NCBI RefSeq assembly: GCF_017916365.1 | Contig: NZ_JAFMSU010000001.1 | Coordinates: 868,001 to 932,000, forward strand | Direction: 5' to 3' | Length of the DNA stretch: 64,000 nucleotides | DNA from: Rufibacter roseolus | GTDB taxonomy: Bacteria; Bacteroidota; Bacteroidia; Cytophagales; Hymenobacteraceae | Part shown: piece by piece, positions 24,250 to 32,618 of the stretch | How positions within the stretch are numbered: position 1 is the stretch's first letter | How the letters are laid out: each line of letters starts with the position of its first letter | Program-made: the position numbers and the translations under genes | The notes under the pieces: model-generated | Databases searched by the model: none | What the model saw: only the letters and a program-made list of their open reading frames with translations | Told to the model about the DNA's origin: nothing

Positions 24250-25728
24250 ATGCAGAGACTTGACTTAAAACAGCTTTTATCCCAGAAATTATCGCCGCAG
24301 CAGATCCAGTTCATCAAATTGCTGCAGGTGCCTACCGCTGAGCTGGAGGCCCGCATCAAAGAGGAACTGGAGGTGAATCCCGCCCTGGAGGAAGGAGACG
24401 CCGCCGATGAGCCTACCGCAGACGATGATTCAAGTAGTGATGCCGATGACGATTTCGACAACACCGAGGATGATTTTGCCGAAGAGGAAGTCCGCCGCGA
24501 CGACGATGATGTTGACCTGGGCGATTATATCAATGATGACGAGGTAGCCGGCTACAAAATGCAGGGCGACGGCCCCGGCGACGAGGAAGACCGCGAAATG
24601 CCCATCGCCTTTACCGGCTCGCTCACCGATGCCCTCCTAGACCAACTGGGTTTCCTGAACCTTGACACCAAGCAGCTGGCCATTGGCGAGCAACTCATCG
24701 GGTCCATTGACCAGGACGGATACATCCGGCGCGAACTGCAGGCTATCTCCAATGACCTGGCTTTCTCGCAGAACATAGACGCCAGCCCTGAGGAGATTGA
24801 GGACGTGCTGCGCCGCATCCAGGCCTTCGATCCGCCCGGCATTGCCGCCCGTGACCTGCAGGAATGCCTCTTGCTGCAACTGGAGCGCCGCGACCCAGAT
24901 GACATCACCGAGGTGGCCGAGCAGATCATCCATGACTGCTTTGACGAATTCACCAAGAAGCACTACGCCAAGATTCAGCAGCGGTTGGAGTTGGAAGACT
25001 ACGAGCTCAAGGCCGCCATTGACCTCATTCTGAAGCTGAACCCCAAACCGGGCGGAACCGGCGGCGCCACGCGCGTGCAGTACGTCATCCCGGATTTCAT
25101 CATCACCAATGAAGATGGCCAGTTGCAGCTTTCGCTCAATGCCCGTAATGCTCCAGATCTGCGCATTTCCCGCTCCTACGCTGATATGTTTGATGCCTAT
25201 GAGAAAGGCTCCAAGAAAGACAAGAAGCTGAAGGAGACGGTAACCTTTGTGAAGCAGAAGCTGGATGCCGCCAAATGGTTCATTGATGCCATCAAGCAGC
25301 GCCAGAACACCCTGCTACGCACCATGGAGGCCATCCTGCGCCGCCAGTACGATTATTTCCTGGAGGGCGATGAAAGCAAATTACGGCCCATGATCCTGAA
25401 AGACATCGCCGAGGATATTGGCATGGACATTTCTACCGTGAGCCGCGTAGCCAACAGCAAAAGCGTGCAGACTGAGTTCGGGATTATTCCGTTGAAGTTC
25501 TTCTTCTCAGAGGGTATCGCTACCGATGCCGGTGAAGACGCCAGTAGCCGCGAGGTGAAAGCCATCCTGAAAGACATCATTGAGGCCGAGAACAAGCGCA
25601 AACCTCTCTCAGACGATAAAATTGAGAAGATGCTCAATGAGAAAGGCTACAACATAGCCCGCCGCACAGTGGCCAAGTACCGCGAGCAACTGAACATACC
25701 GGTAGCCCGCCTGCGCAAGGAACTTTGA
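24250..25728 (+). CDS. rpoN: RNA polymerase sigma-54 factor
   Basis: 492 residues. Region I at the N-terminus is glutamine/leucine-rich (LDLKQLLSQKLSPQQIQFIK), which interacts with enhancer-binding ATPases. Region II is extended and very acidic (about residues 47-115, Asp/Glu runs). The core-binding region follows (LTDALLDQLGFLN, RDLQECLLLQLERRDPDD), then the -12 recognition HTH (AEDIGMDISTVSRVANSK) and the RpoN box ARRTVAKYREQL close to the end, which reads the -24 element. It directs polymerase to promoters that need activator ATPases. No such activator is encoded in the window. Preceded by a vegetative-type promoter. Confidence 0.97.
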   Translation: MQRLDLKQLLSQKLSPQQIQFIKLLQVPTAELEARIKEELEVNPALEEGDAADEPTADDDSSSDADDDFDNTEDDFAEEEVRRDDDDVDLGDYINDDEVAGYKMQGDGPGDEEDREMPIAFTGSLTDALLDQLGFLNLDTKQLAIGEQLIGSIDQDGYIRRELQAISNDLAFSQNIDASPEEIEDVLRRIQAFDPPGIAARDLQECLLLQLERRDPDDITEVAEQIIHDCFDEFTKKHYAKIQQRLELEDYELKAAIDLILKLNPKPGGTGGATRVQYVIPDFIITNEDGQLQLSLNARNAPDLRISRSYADMFDAYEKGSKKDKKLKETVTFVKQKLDAAKWFIDAIKQRQNTLLRTMEAILRRQYDYFLEGDESKLRPMILKDIAEDIGMDISTVSRVANSKSVQTEFGIIPLKFFFSEGIATDAGEDASSREVKAILKDIIEAENKRKPLSDDKIEKMLNEKGYNIARRTVAKYREQLNIPVARLRKEL

Positions 25729-25741
25729 CCCGCGCAGCGGG

Positions 25742-25879
25742 TGAATTAAGGATGAGGAATTAAGAATTTGAAATAGAGATGATTTTTATGCCTAACCCAT
25801 TGCGCTGCCTGCTTCAGTGAGTAGTTCGGTATCTGTCGCACCAATTCCTAATTCTCCATTCCTAATTCTTAATTACCAA
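25742..25879. repeat. Inverted repeat of ATTAGGAATTAAGAATT-like words
   Basis: Left half 25742-25770 (GAATTAAGGATGAGGAATTA) and right half 25841-25879 (TTCCTAATTCTTAATTACCA) pair imperfectly across about 70 bases. A stretch of about 21 bases of the right half recurs exactly at 56764. It ends at the GTG start of the next gene. Confidence 0.7.
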
Positions 25880-25880
25880 A

Positions 25881-26501
25881 GTGAATCCCCGCCTCGCAAC
25901 GGTGCTTTCAGTGCTTTTTCACCCGTTGTTACTTCCCACGTACCTGTTCAGTCTGCTGCTGTACTACCTGCCGGCCGAGGTATTCTCGTATCCGCCGGAG
26001 GGGAGGCGCCTGATTGTGCTGTTGGTGTTCATCCTTACTTTCCTGCTGCCGGTACTGGGGACAATGCTTCTGCAACAGGCGGGCCTGGTCACCTCTGTCA
26101 CTTTAGACGCCCGCACCGACCGCCGCTGGCCGCTTTTGATATCCGCTACCTGCTATACCGTGCTCACGGTGGTGTTCTACCGCATCTCTTTCTTTGACAG
26201 TCTGTTTTACCTCATGATGGGCGTAATCACGGCCTCGGTGTACCTCACGTTGGTCATCAACCAGTTCTGGAAGATCAGCGCGCATGGTATTGGGTTAGGC
26301 GGCACGCTGGGGATTCTGGTGCTGCTGCACGCGTGGCTCCCCGAGGCTTACCTGCTGTTGCCCGTAGCATTGGGGTGCGCGATCTGTGGCGCCGTCTTGT
26401 CGGCCCGGTTGGCATTGGGTGCCCATAACACCAAACAGGTGTACACCGGCTTCGCGCTGGGATTTTTGCTGGGTGTCTGCCTCTGGGGTACTCCGTTTTA
26501 G
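25881..26501 (+). CDS. Polytopic membrane protein, PAP2-like C-terminus
   Basis: 206 residues from GTG 25881; no ATG upstream fits. Six hydrophobic segments (VLFHPLLLPTYLFSLLLYYL, LIVLLVFILTFLLPVLG and others). The second half contains WKISAHGIGLGG and RLALGAHNTKQVYTGFALGF, which resemble the S-x-H and R-x(5)-H-x(3)-Q motifs of the PAP2 lipid phosphatase fold, although the K-x(6)-RP motif is not obvious. A phosphatase role is possible but not shown. The stop codon (TAG 26499-26501) and last residue lie inside palindrome copy 13, so the gene end is formed by the repeat. Confidence 0.8.
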   Translation: MNPRLATVLSVLFHPLLLPTYLFSLLLYYLPAEVFSYPPEGRRLIVLLVFILTFLLPVLGTMLLQQAGLVTSVTLDARTDRRWPLLISATCYTVLTVVFYRISFFDSLFYLMMGVITASVYLTLVINQFWKISAHGIGLGGTLGILVLLHAWLPEAYLLLPVALGCAICGAVLSARLALGAHNTKQVYTGFALGFLLGVCLWGTPF

Positions 26502-26530
26502 GCCCCTTTTCAGGAAATTAGATTGAAAAC
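26495..26530. repeat. 36-nt intergenic palindrome, copy 13 (contains a stop codon)
   Basis: GTTTTAGGCCCCTTTTC and GGAAATTAGATTGAAAAC arms. The TAG of the left arm is the stop codon of the preceding membrane protein gene. Confidence 0.8.
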
Positions 26531-26627
26531 AGTTAAACCATTCAGGCGAGAGTGGAGGAGGGGTGCCGTGGCAGAAATCAGAAATGAATTTTTTAAATCT
26601 GATTTATCACAGTTTTTAAATGGCACG

Positions 26628-26662
26628 CTTTTAGCCTGATTTCTCTAAAGTAGCCCCAAAAC
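26628..26662. repeat. 36-nt-type intergenic palindrome, copy 14 (35 nt)
   Basis: CTTTTAGCCTGATTTCTC and AAAGTAGCCCCAAAAC arms, flanked by ACG / CGCT. Second copy in the same gap. Confidence 0.7.
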
Positions 26663-26786
26663 GCTACTGCATTTATAACCTATGTCTCCGGGAAGAGTCA
26701 AACCCAACTTCTCTGCAGGTTAGGGCTTGGTTGTGATTAACCCGGGTTTTCCGGATATTGTAGAAGAATTATCCTTTTTCCAGCTC

Positions 26787-27383
26787 ATGCGTCTCAAGTC
26801 TTTCGCCCTTTTCGCTTTCCTCGGCTTTTTATTGTCCATTTCTGCTGAGGGGATCGCGCAAGCCGGGAAAACAGAAACCCAGGTGATTCAGCGCTTCATG
26901 CGGTACCTGGCCGGGCAAAACGGTACGCACAACCGGGTAGACAAGAACATGCTGCCCTGGCACCTGTCTGAAGTGTATCTCAATGACTCGCTGTGGGCTA
27001 AGGTCAACATCTCTGATGCCAGCCGCGTGGCGGCCCGGCAGGGACTGCACGGCGCCGGTCCCCAACTCAAAATGGACTTCCGCTTGACCAAACCGGAGTT
27101 CGAGCTAATCAAAAAACGAATCAGGCAACAGAACCGGACCGAGTGGACTGCAGAGGATTACCCGCAGAACATCATGGTCTTGCAGGAACTGGGCCTAGCG
27201 CCCGCCTCTTATTATGCTTATTCCTACCCGGTGGTGGTGCTGTCCAAGAATCTGGTGCTGGTGAAAAGGTATTTCCGCGCCGATAAGGTCTTCAACCGCT
27301 GGTCTTGCCTGGAAGCCTACCGCATCACCAAGAACGGGCAATTCAAACTGGAGAACTGCTACCTGCACACTACCGGCCGGTAG
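26787..27383 (+). CDS. Exported protein of unknown function
   Basis: 198 residues from ATG 26787, where a signal peptide begins (MRLKSFALFAFLGFLLSISA); an upstream start at 26727 would bury it. The mature protein is mixed alpha/beta without recognised motifs; it contains VIQRFMRYLAGQNGTHNRVD, WHLSEVYLNDSLWAKVNISD and VVVLSKNLVLVKRYFRADKV. The two Cys near the end (WSCLEAYRI, LENCYLH) could form a disulfide in the periplasm. Single gene, same strand as the following peptidase, 117 bases apart. Function not recognised. Confidence 0.75.
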   Translation: MRLKSFALFAFLGFLLSISAEGIAQAGKTETQVIQRFMRYLAGQNGTHNRVDKNMLPWHLSEVYLNDSLWAKVNISDASRVAARQGLHGAGPQLKMDFRLTKPEFELIKKRIRQQNRTEWTAEDYPQNIMVLQELGLAPASYYAYSYPVVVLSKNLVLVKRYFRADKVFNRWSCLEAYRITKNGQFKLENCYLHTTGR

Positions 27384-27500
27384 AGCCAGGCGGGCTATGC
27401 TATTCAGAAATAGGTTTTTATGCTGTGGGGTTGGTTTAATCATCTGGCCTTTTCTATATTTACCCGCAGACCTACAAACCTCCCTACAAACCCCTTTCTA

Positions 27501-29057
27501 ATGAACAAAGCTTTTAATCTATTTTTAGGCGCCGCTTTCCTGGCGATGCCTGCTTTTGCCCAACAGGTAGAGCCGCTGGATGCGGCCGTGGTAGAGAAAA
27601 TCCGGCAGGAGGGACTGAAGAACTCCCAGGTGATGGACATCGCCTTCTACCTCACCGATGTGAACGGCCCGCGCCTCTCGGGTTCTACCGGCCTGGCCAA
27701 AGCCAACCAGTGGACGAAAGACAAACTGACTTCCTGGGGCCTGAAGAACGCCGTGATTGAGCCTTGGGGCACGTTCGGCAAAGGCTGGGAGGTGGAGAAA
27801 TCCTACCTGGCGCTTACCAAACCGTATTATCAGCCCATGATCGGGTCGCCCAAAGCCTGGACGCCCAGCACCAACGGATCGGTGAAAGCGCAGGTGATGT
27901 TGGTGAAAGCCGCCAAAGAAGAAGACCTGGCCCAGTACGCCGGCAGGCTGAAAGGCAAAGTGGTGATGATGGAGGTGACCAACCCTATCAAAACCACCTT
28001 CACCGCCGATGCCAGCCGCTACACCGATGACCAACTCCAGAAAATGGCCGAGCCCGTGCAGCCCACCGCCGGCCGCACGCCCATGACCGATGAGCAGAGA
28101 GCCGCCATGCAGGCCCGCCGGGCGTTAGTAGCCAAAATGAGCGAGATGTTCCTGCAGGAAGGTGCCGTGGCCATGTTCAGCGGCCGCAGCGGTTCGCACG
28201 GTACGTTCTTCACCAGCAACGGTGCCTCTTACGCCATGGATGCCAAGCCTGTATTGCCTGAGTTTGAGATGGCCCAGGAAGATTTGGCCCGCATGAGCCG
28301 CCTTTTGGCCGCCGGTATTCCCGTGGAAGTGGAACTGGAAAGCAAAACCCGTTTCCTCACCGATGACCAGCAAGGCTACAACGTAATCGCGGAGATTCCG
28401 GGTACCGACAAGAAACTGAAGTCTGAGATTGTGATGCTGGGCGGCCACATTGACTCCTGGCATGCCGCCACCGGCGCTACTGATAACGCCGCCGGCGTGG
28501 CCGTAATGATGGAGGCTGTGCGCATCATCAAAGCCCTGAACCTGCAGCCTAAGCGAACCATCCGCATCGCGCTGTGGGGCGGCGAGGAGCAAGGTCTGCA
28601 TGGTTCCCGCGGATATGCTAAGAAACACCTGGGTGATCCCGCTACCATGAAACTGTTGCCGGAACACGCCAAGATTGCCGCTTACTATAACCTGGACAAC
28701 GGCTCGGGCAAGATCAGAGGCATCTACACCCAGGGCAACGAGGCCGTGGCGCCGTTGTTCACTGAGTGGCTGAAACCGTTCCATGACCTGGGCGCCACCA
28801 CCGTGACCAACCGCAACACCGGCGGTACCGACCACCTTTCCTTTGATGGCTTGGGCCTGCCAGGCTTCCAGTTCATCCAGGACGGTTTGGAGTACAACAC
28901 CCGTACGCACCACACCAACATGGATACCTATGACCGTCTCCAGGCCGAGGACCTGAAGCAAGCCTCCGTGATTGTGGCTTCTTTCGTGTACCAGTCGGCT
29001 ACCCGCAAAGACAAGTTGCCGCGCAAGGCACTTCCGGCGGTGAAGCCGCAGTCATAA
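27501..29057 (+). CDS. M28-family zinc peptidase (aminopeptidase-like), exported
   Basis: 518 residues from ATG 27501, where the signal peptide starts (MNKAFNLFLGAAFLAMPAFA). An apical PA-type region lies around residues 120-300 (AQVMLVKAAKEEDLAQYAGR, LKGKVVMMEV). The catalytic domain has all the metal ligands of the M28 family: MLGGHIDSWH (His), GATDNAAGVA (bridging Asp), WGGEEQGLHGS (catalytic and metal Glu), YNLDNGSG (Asp) and a late RTHHTNMDTYD (His). It should remove N-terminal residues from peptides outside the cytoplasm. Single gene, closed by a strong terminator. Confidence 0.93.
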   Translation: MNKAFNLFLGAAFLAMPAFAQQVEPLDAAVVEKIRQEGLKNSQVMDIAFYLTDVNGPRLSGSTGLAKANQWTKDKLTSWGLKNAVIEPWGTFGKGWEVEKSYLALTKPYYQPMIGSPKAWTPSTNGSVKAQVMLVKAAKEEDLAQYAGRLKGKVVMMEVTNPIKTTFTADASRYTDDQLQKMAEPVQPTAGRTPMTDEQRAAMQARRALVAKMSEMFLQEGAVAMFSGRSGSHGTFFTSNGASYAMDAKPVLPEFEMAQEDLARMSRLLAAGIPVEVELESKTRFLTDDQQGYNVIAEIPGTDKKLKSEIVMLGGHIDSWHAATGATDNAAGVAVMMEAVRIIKALNLQPKRTIRIALWGGEEQGLHGSRGYAKKHLGDPATMKLLPEHAKIAAYYNLDNGSGKIRGIYTQGNEAVAPLFTEWLKPFHDLGATTVTNRNTGGTDHLSFDGLGLPGFQFIQDGLEYNTRTHHTNMDTYDRLQAEDLKQASVIVASFVYQSATRKDKLPRKALPAVKPQS

Positions 29058-29077
29058 TCTGCCTTTAATTTAAGTAA

Positions 29078-29125
29078 AAACAGATCGGCCTTTCTCTGGT
29101 TCTCCGGAGAAAGGCCGATCTGTTT
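29078..29125 (+). terminator. Terminator of the M28 peptidase gene
   Basis: AAACAGATCGGCCTTTCTC (29078-29096) pairs perfectly with GAGAAAGGCCGATCTGTTT (29107-29125), 19 bp with a 10-base loop and a T tract. Confidence 0.85.
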
Positions 29126-29214
29126 ATATGCAGTGTGGAAATAAACCTTATTTTTAATCATCTGTTTGTCTGTGCTTCTGTACTATAAAATTAACGCTAA
29201 CCTGCCGTGAACAA

Positions 29215-30864
29215 ATGAAGAAACGCTGGCTGTCGTTCTTGCTGGGCTTGTTTGCCGTGGTGTCCTTCCGCTGTCAGGCGCAGGCGCCGCTGGCCAACAA
29301 CATTGTGCCCCGGCCGATTACCTTCAATGCCACCGGCGAAAAGCCCGTGACCATAGACCGGCATACCGTCATCCTCGCTGATGCCCCCTACAAAGCCCAG
29401 GCCGAGTACCTGCAGGGCCTGCTTCTGGACCAGTGTGATTTGGGCCTGGCCATCTCTACACCAGACGCCAAGCCAAGTCGGCACACTAAAATCCAGCTCA
29501 TGCATGACACCATTGAGGCTAACCGGCCCGAGATGTACTGGCTGGAATCGGGTGGGCCGGTGATCAGGATAAAGGCCCGGGACGTGGCGGGTATGGTGCA
29601 CGGCATCCAGACCTTGCTACAGTTGTTGCCACTGCAGAAAGTAAAGCAGGTGGCGTTCCCTACGGTGGAGATCAAGGACTACCCGCGCTTCGCTTACCGG
29701 GGCATGCACCTGGATGTGAGCCGCCATATCTTCCCGCTTGATTTCCTCAAGAAGTACATAGACTACCTGGCCTTCCATAAATTCAACAACTTCCACTGGC
29801 ACCTCACCGATGACCAGGGCTGGCGCCTGGAGATCAAAAGCTATCCCAAACTGACCCAGGTAGGCGCCTGGCGCAATTCCACGCTCATCGGGCATTTCAA
29901 GGATGTGCCGGCGCGCTATGACTCCTCGCGCTACGGCGGCTTCTACACCCAGGACCAGGTGCGGGAAATCATAGCGTACGCGGCCATCAGGGGTATCAAC
30001 GTAATTCCGGAGATCGATATTCCCGGGCACAGTCGCGCGATTATAGCCGCTTATCCGGAATTTAGCACCAAACCAGACTCGGCTTGGCAAGTGGCCAATA
30101 CGTGGGGCATGTACAACCGGCAGAACAACGTGCTGGCACCCAATCCGGAAACTTTCAGGTTTCTGGAGACCATGTTCCAGGAGGTGGCAGATTTGTTCCC
30201 CTCGCCTTATATCCACATTGGCGGGGATGAGTGCAGCAAGATCTGGTGGAAGGCCAGTCCTAGTACGCAGGTGTTCATGAAGGCCAACGGGCTCAAAGAC
30301 GAGAAAGAATTGCAGACCTATTTCATAGAGCAGGTATCGGGTTATCTGGCCAAAAAGAACAAGAAAGTCATTGGCTGGCACGAGATCCTGGAAGGGGACC
30401 TAGACACCACGGCGGTGGTCATGAACTGGGGCGGGTCGGCGGAGGGCATCGCGGCGGCCAAAAGGCGCCACCCGGTGATCATGACGCCAGGCAACCCGCT
30501 GTACTTTGACAACTACCAGTCTAGGAATCCGCAGGACAGCCTGGCCATTCACGGGTACAATCCGCTGGAGGCGGTTTTCCAGTACAACCCTTTGCCGGCC
30601 GAGTTGCAGCAGTTGAGGCTGGATAAATACATTCTAGGCGCGCAGGGCAACGTCTGGACCGAGTACATGGCCTCGCCGGCCAAGGTGGAGTACATGGTGT
30701 TCCCGCGCATGACCGCCCTGAGCGAGGTGCTCTGGACCGACCCCAAACTGAAGGACTTCACCGACTTCAAACGGCGGCTGAAAACGGCCATCCTGCCCCG
30801 GTACGCTTTCTGGAAAAGCGCCTATTTCAGTGACTTTGAACGCTGGACCCTGGCTGATAAATAA
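29215..30864 (+). CDS. Beta-N-acetylhexosaminidase, glycoside hydrolase family 20
   Basis: 549 residues with an N-terminal signal peptide. An N-terminal GH20b domain (NNIVPRPITFNATGEKPVTI, MVHGIQTLLQLLPL) is followed by the TIM-barrel: YPRFAYRGMHLDVSRHIFPL, FNNFHWHLTDDQGWRLEIKS and the catalytic pair HIGGDECSK (Asp-Glu), then VIGWHEILEGDL and VVMNWGG, which line the substrate pocket. It should trim terminal N-acetylglucosamine or -galactosamine residues from chitin-like or glycan fragments, outside the cytoplasm. The substrate-assisted mechanism uses the Asp-Glu pair. No other glycan genes flank it, so it is not part of an obvious polysaccharide locus. Confidence 0.95.
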   Translation: MKKRWLSFLLGLFAVVSFRCQAQAPLANNIVPRPITFNATGEKPVTIDRHTVILADAPYKAQAEYLQGLLLDQCDLGLAISTPDAKPSRHTKIQLMHDTIEANRPEMYWLESGGPVIRIKARDVAGMVHGIQTLLQLLPLQKVKQVAFPTVEIKDYPRFAYRGMHLDVSRHIFPLDFLKKYIDYLAFHKFNNFHWHLTDDQGWRLEIKSYPKLTQVGAWRNSTLIGHFKDVPARYDSSRYGGFYTQDQVREIIAYAAIRGINVIPEIDIPGHSRAIIAAYPEFSTKPDSAWQVANTWGMYNRQNNVLAPNPETFRFLETMFQEVADLFPSPYIHIGGDECSKIWWKASPSTQVFMKANGLKDEKELQTYFIEQVSGYLAKKNKKVIGWHEILEGDLDTTAVVMNWGGSAEGIAAAKRRHPVIMTPGNPLYFDNYQSRNPQDSLAIHGYNPLEAVFQYNPLPAELQQLRLDKYILGAQGNVWTEYMASPAKVEYMVFPRMTALSEVLWTDPKLKDFTDFKRRLKTAILPRYAFWKSAYFSDFERWTLADK

Positions 30865-30908
30865 AAGCCGGGAAATGCTTCTTTTTCGCTTGAAAAAGGC
30901 ACTATTCT

Positions 30909-30944
30909 GTTTGAGGCACAGTTTCATTAAAGTAGCGCATAAAC
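30909..30944. repeat. 36-nt intergenic palindrome, copy 15
   Basis: GTTTGAGGCACAGTTTC and AAAGTAGCGCATAAAC arms, flanked by CT / AG. Just upstream of the next promoter. Confidence 0.7.
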
Positions 30945-30954
30945 AGGTAAAGAC

Positions 30955-30984
30955 TTGAGTACTGGGTACATCTTTGTATCTTTA
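30955..30984 (+). promoter_or_regulatory. Predicted promoter of the small membrane protein operon
   Basis: TTG at 30955-30957, a 19-base spacer and TATCTTTA at 30977-30984, one change from TAnnTTTG. It precedes ATG 31009 by about 25 bases. Confidence 0.55.
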
Positions 30985-31008
30985 CCCCCTTACTTTTTGC
31001 TTTTACCC

Positions 31009-31194
31009 ATGGCTTTACGTCCATCTGATTTGTTGCTGAATTTCATGCTTACCGTCTCGTTCCTCATCCTGATGTGGCGCCTGGACGACCCAAATATCTT
31101 TGTGACCCTAGCCGCATTTGTGGGGTTCATGATGTTTGTGGTGCTTAAGATCATCATGGTGCTGCGCAATCGGAAAAGCAAATCTTCTAAATAG
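31009..31194 (+). CDS. Small membrane protein
   Basis: 61 residues from ATG 31009. Two hydrophobic segments (LLLNFMLTVSFLILMWRL and FVTLAAFVGFMMFVVLKIIM) joined by a short loop, and a basic tail (RNRKSKSSK) that should lie in the cytoplasm. An in-frame TTG at 30955 would fall within the promoter, so it is not the start. The next gene starts six bases after the stop, so the two should be co-translated. I do not recognise a family. Confidence 0.7.
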   Translation: MALRPSDLLLNFMLTVSFLILMWRLDDPNIFVTLAAFVGFMMFVVLKIIMVLRNRKSKSSK

Positions 31195-31200
31195 CTTTTT

Positions 31201-31671
31201 ATGGAATCTTACTTCTTGAACCTATCACCCTCTAACCACAACGGGTCTGCGCTTTCCAAGCTGTACTTGTTCATGGCGGTGGTGTTTTTTATATTAGGCG
31301 GGCTGGGCGTGTACCGGCATTACACCGCTGAGGAGGAAGTAGCCTTGGGCGTTTACTTCCTGCCTCTGCTGCAAGTGGCCCTGGCCTTTTCGTATCTGGT
31401 AGTGGCCTGGCGCCGGCGCAAAGCCACCGGTACCAGCTATGTGCAGGTAACTGAGGAGCACCTGGAGCTGAAACTGTCTTTAACCCAGGCTGCCATCACG
31501 CTGCCTTGGGACACCATTAGCTTGCTGCGGGTACAGTCAGATAAACTGCTGTACCGCTTAACCTCAGGCCAGACCGGGCAGATTGAGCTGGACTCCGTGC
31601 CGGAGGAATACGAGGAGGCCGTACGGGATGCCATCCGTCAGGCCGGTAAACGCAAAGGTGTGAGTCTGTAA
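31201..31671 (+). CDS. Membrane protein of unknown function (PH-like C-terminal domain)
   Basis: 156 residues. Two hydrophobic segments (YLFMAVVFFILGGLGVY and VYFLPLLQVALAFSYLVVAW) are followed by a soluble domain of about 80 residues with strand-rich pattern (YVQVTEEHLELKLSLTQAAI, LPWDTISLLRVQSDKLLYRL), which resembles bacterial PH-like domains of small membrane proteins. This is a structural impression, not a family assignment. It forms an operon with the 61-residue membrane protein just upstream. The terminator region that follows is merged with a palindrome copy. Confidence 0.75.
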   Translation: MESYFLNLSPSNHNGSALSKLYLFMAVVFFILGGLGVYRHYTAEEEVALGVYFLPLLQVALAFSYLVVAWRRRKATGTSYVQVTEEHLELKLSLTQAAITLPWDTISLLRVQSDKLLYRLTSGQTGQIELDSVPEEYEEAVRDAIRQAGKRKGVSL

Positions 31672-31700
31672 TTTAGACCGGTTATCGTTCTTTCTTTGGG

Positions 31701-31746
31701 AGGGCGTTCTGGGGCTGTTTTCATAGAAGCAGTCCCAGAACGCCCT
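31701..31746. terminator. Terminator fused with a 36-nt palindrome copy (16)
   Basis: AGGGCGTTCTGGGGCTG pairs with CAGTCCCAGAACGCCCT, 17-bp arms with one mismatch, loop TTTTCATAGAAG. The inner 36 nt (31706-31741, GTTC to GAAC) follow the palindrome consensus with compensating changes in both arms. Confidence 0.8.
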
Positions 31747-31959
31747 TCTGGTTTTAATACCTAATAACTGCATCATGGGCGGAAGGGGGTAGAGGCGGGC
31801 AGGCTCTTCTTTAAGCACAAATTCTGGTAGCCCCAGAATCAGTGCCAGAGAGAAAGAGCCAGTTTGGGAATGGTAGAGTGCAATGTCAACCCTGTACAAC
31901 TTACTCCGTAAAAAGACTGTGCGGAATCTATCCGCTTGCCATCAGTACAAGATCTAACT

Positions 31960-32535
31960 ATGAAAAACGCTCTGCTCTACCTGCTGTTTGCGGCCTGTGT
32001 TTCCTCGGTCTCTGGTTGTGGTGGTTCCTCGTCTGAGGCTACTTCGGTAGACGCGGCGGGAAAACACAATGAGGACCTGCTGGAAAGCACGGGCAAAGAT
32101 GAGAAAAGCGGCTGGTTTGTAGCGGAGGCAACCAGTGGCAATCTGTTTGAAGTGGAAATGGGCCGCCTGGCCAGCAGCAAGGCCACCGATCCGCGGGTGC
32201 GGCAATTGGGGCAGCTGATGATGGATCACCACACCCTGACCAATACCCAGCTAAAGCAGATTGCGGACCTCAAGAACCTGATAGTGCCCACCAGTCTGAG
32301 CGATGACCATCAGAAAGCGTTCAATGACCTTATGAGCAATTCAGGGGCTGCTTTTGACAAAGCTTACCTGGAGGCGTTGGTGAAAGACCACAAGGAAGCC
32401 ATTGAAAGGTACGAGGAGATGTCTGAGGAAGGAACCGACATGGAGCTGAAAGGCTTCGCCGGAAAAAGCCTGCCCACCTTGCGCGCGCATCTCTCACAGG
32501 TAGAGCAGCTGGAAGATGAGCTGGAACCGAAATAG
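31960..32535 (+). CDS. DUF4142 lipoprotein 1
   Basis: 191 residues from ATG 31960. A lipoprotein signal with a Cys after VSSVSG. The DUF4142 domain occupies most of the rest: ATSGNLFEVEMGRLASSKAT, VRQLGQLMMDHHTLTNTQLK, then FDKAYLEALVKDHKEAIERY, and LKGFAGKSLPTLRAHLSQVE. This all-helical four-helix bundle resembles ferritin-like or DUF305 folds and has His/Glu residues (DHH, DH, H) placed for metal or small-ligand binding, but no activity is established. First of four such genes in a row. Confidence 0.88.
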   Translation: MKNALLYLLFAACVSSVSGCGGSSSEATSVDAAGKHNEDLLESTGKDEKSGWFVAEATSGNLFEVEMGRLASSKATDPRVRQLGQLMMDHHTLTNTQLKQIADLKNLIVPTSLSDDHQKAFNDLMSNSGAAFDKAYLEALVKDHKEAIERYEEMSEEGTDMELKGFAGKSLPTLRAHLSQVEQLEDELEPK

Positions 32536-32618
32536 GGTTCTGGAAACCAGACGCGGATGAAGAGAAGATCCGTCTAGGGCAGATTGGCCTGGGACGGTTC
32601 CAATAAACAGAAGGAAGT

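Noticed and set aside
31931-31945. CCGCTTGCCATCAG shared with 19843-19856
   Set aside because: A 14-base match in 64 kb is expected by chance several times; no wider similarity.
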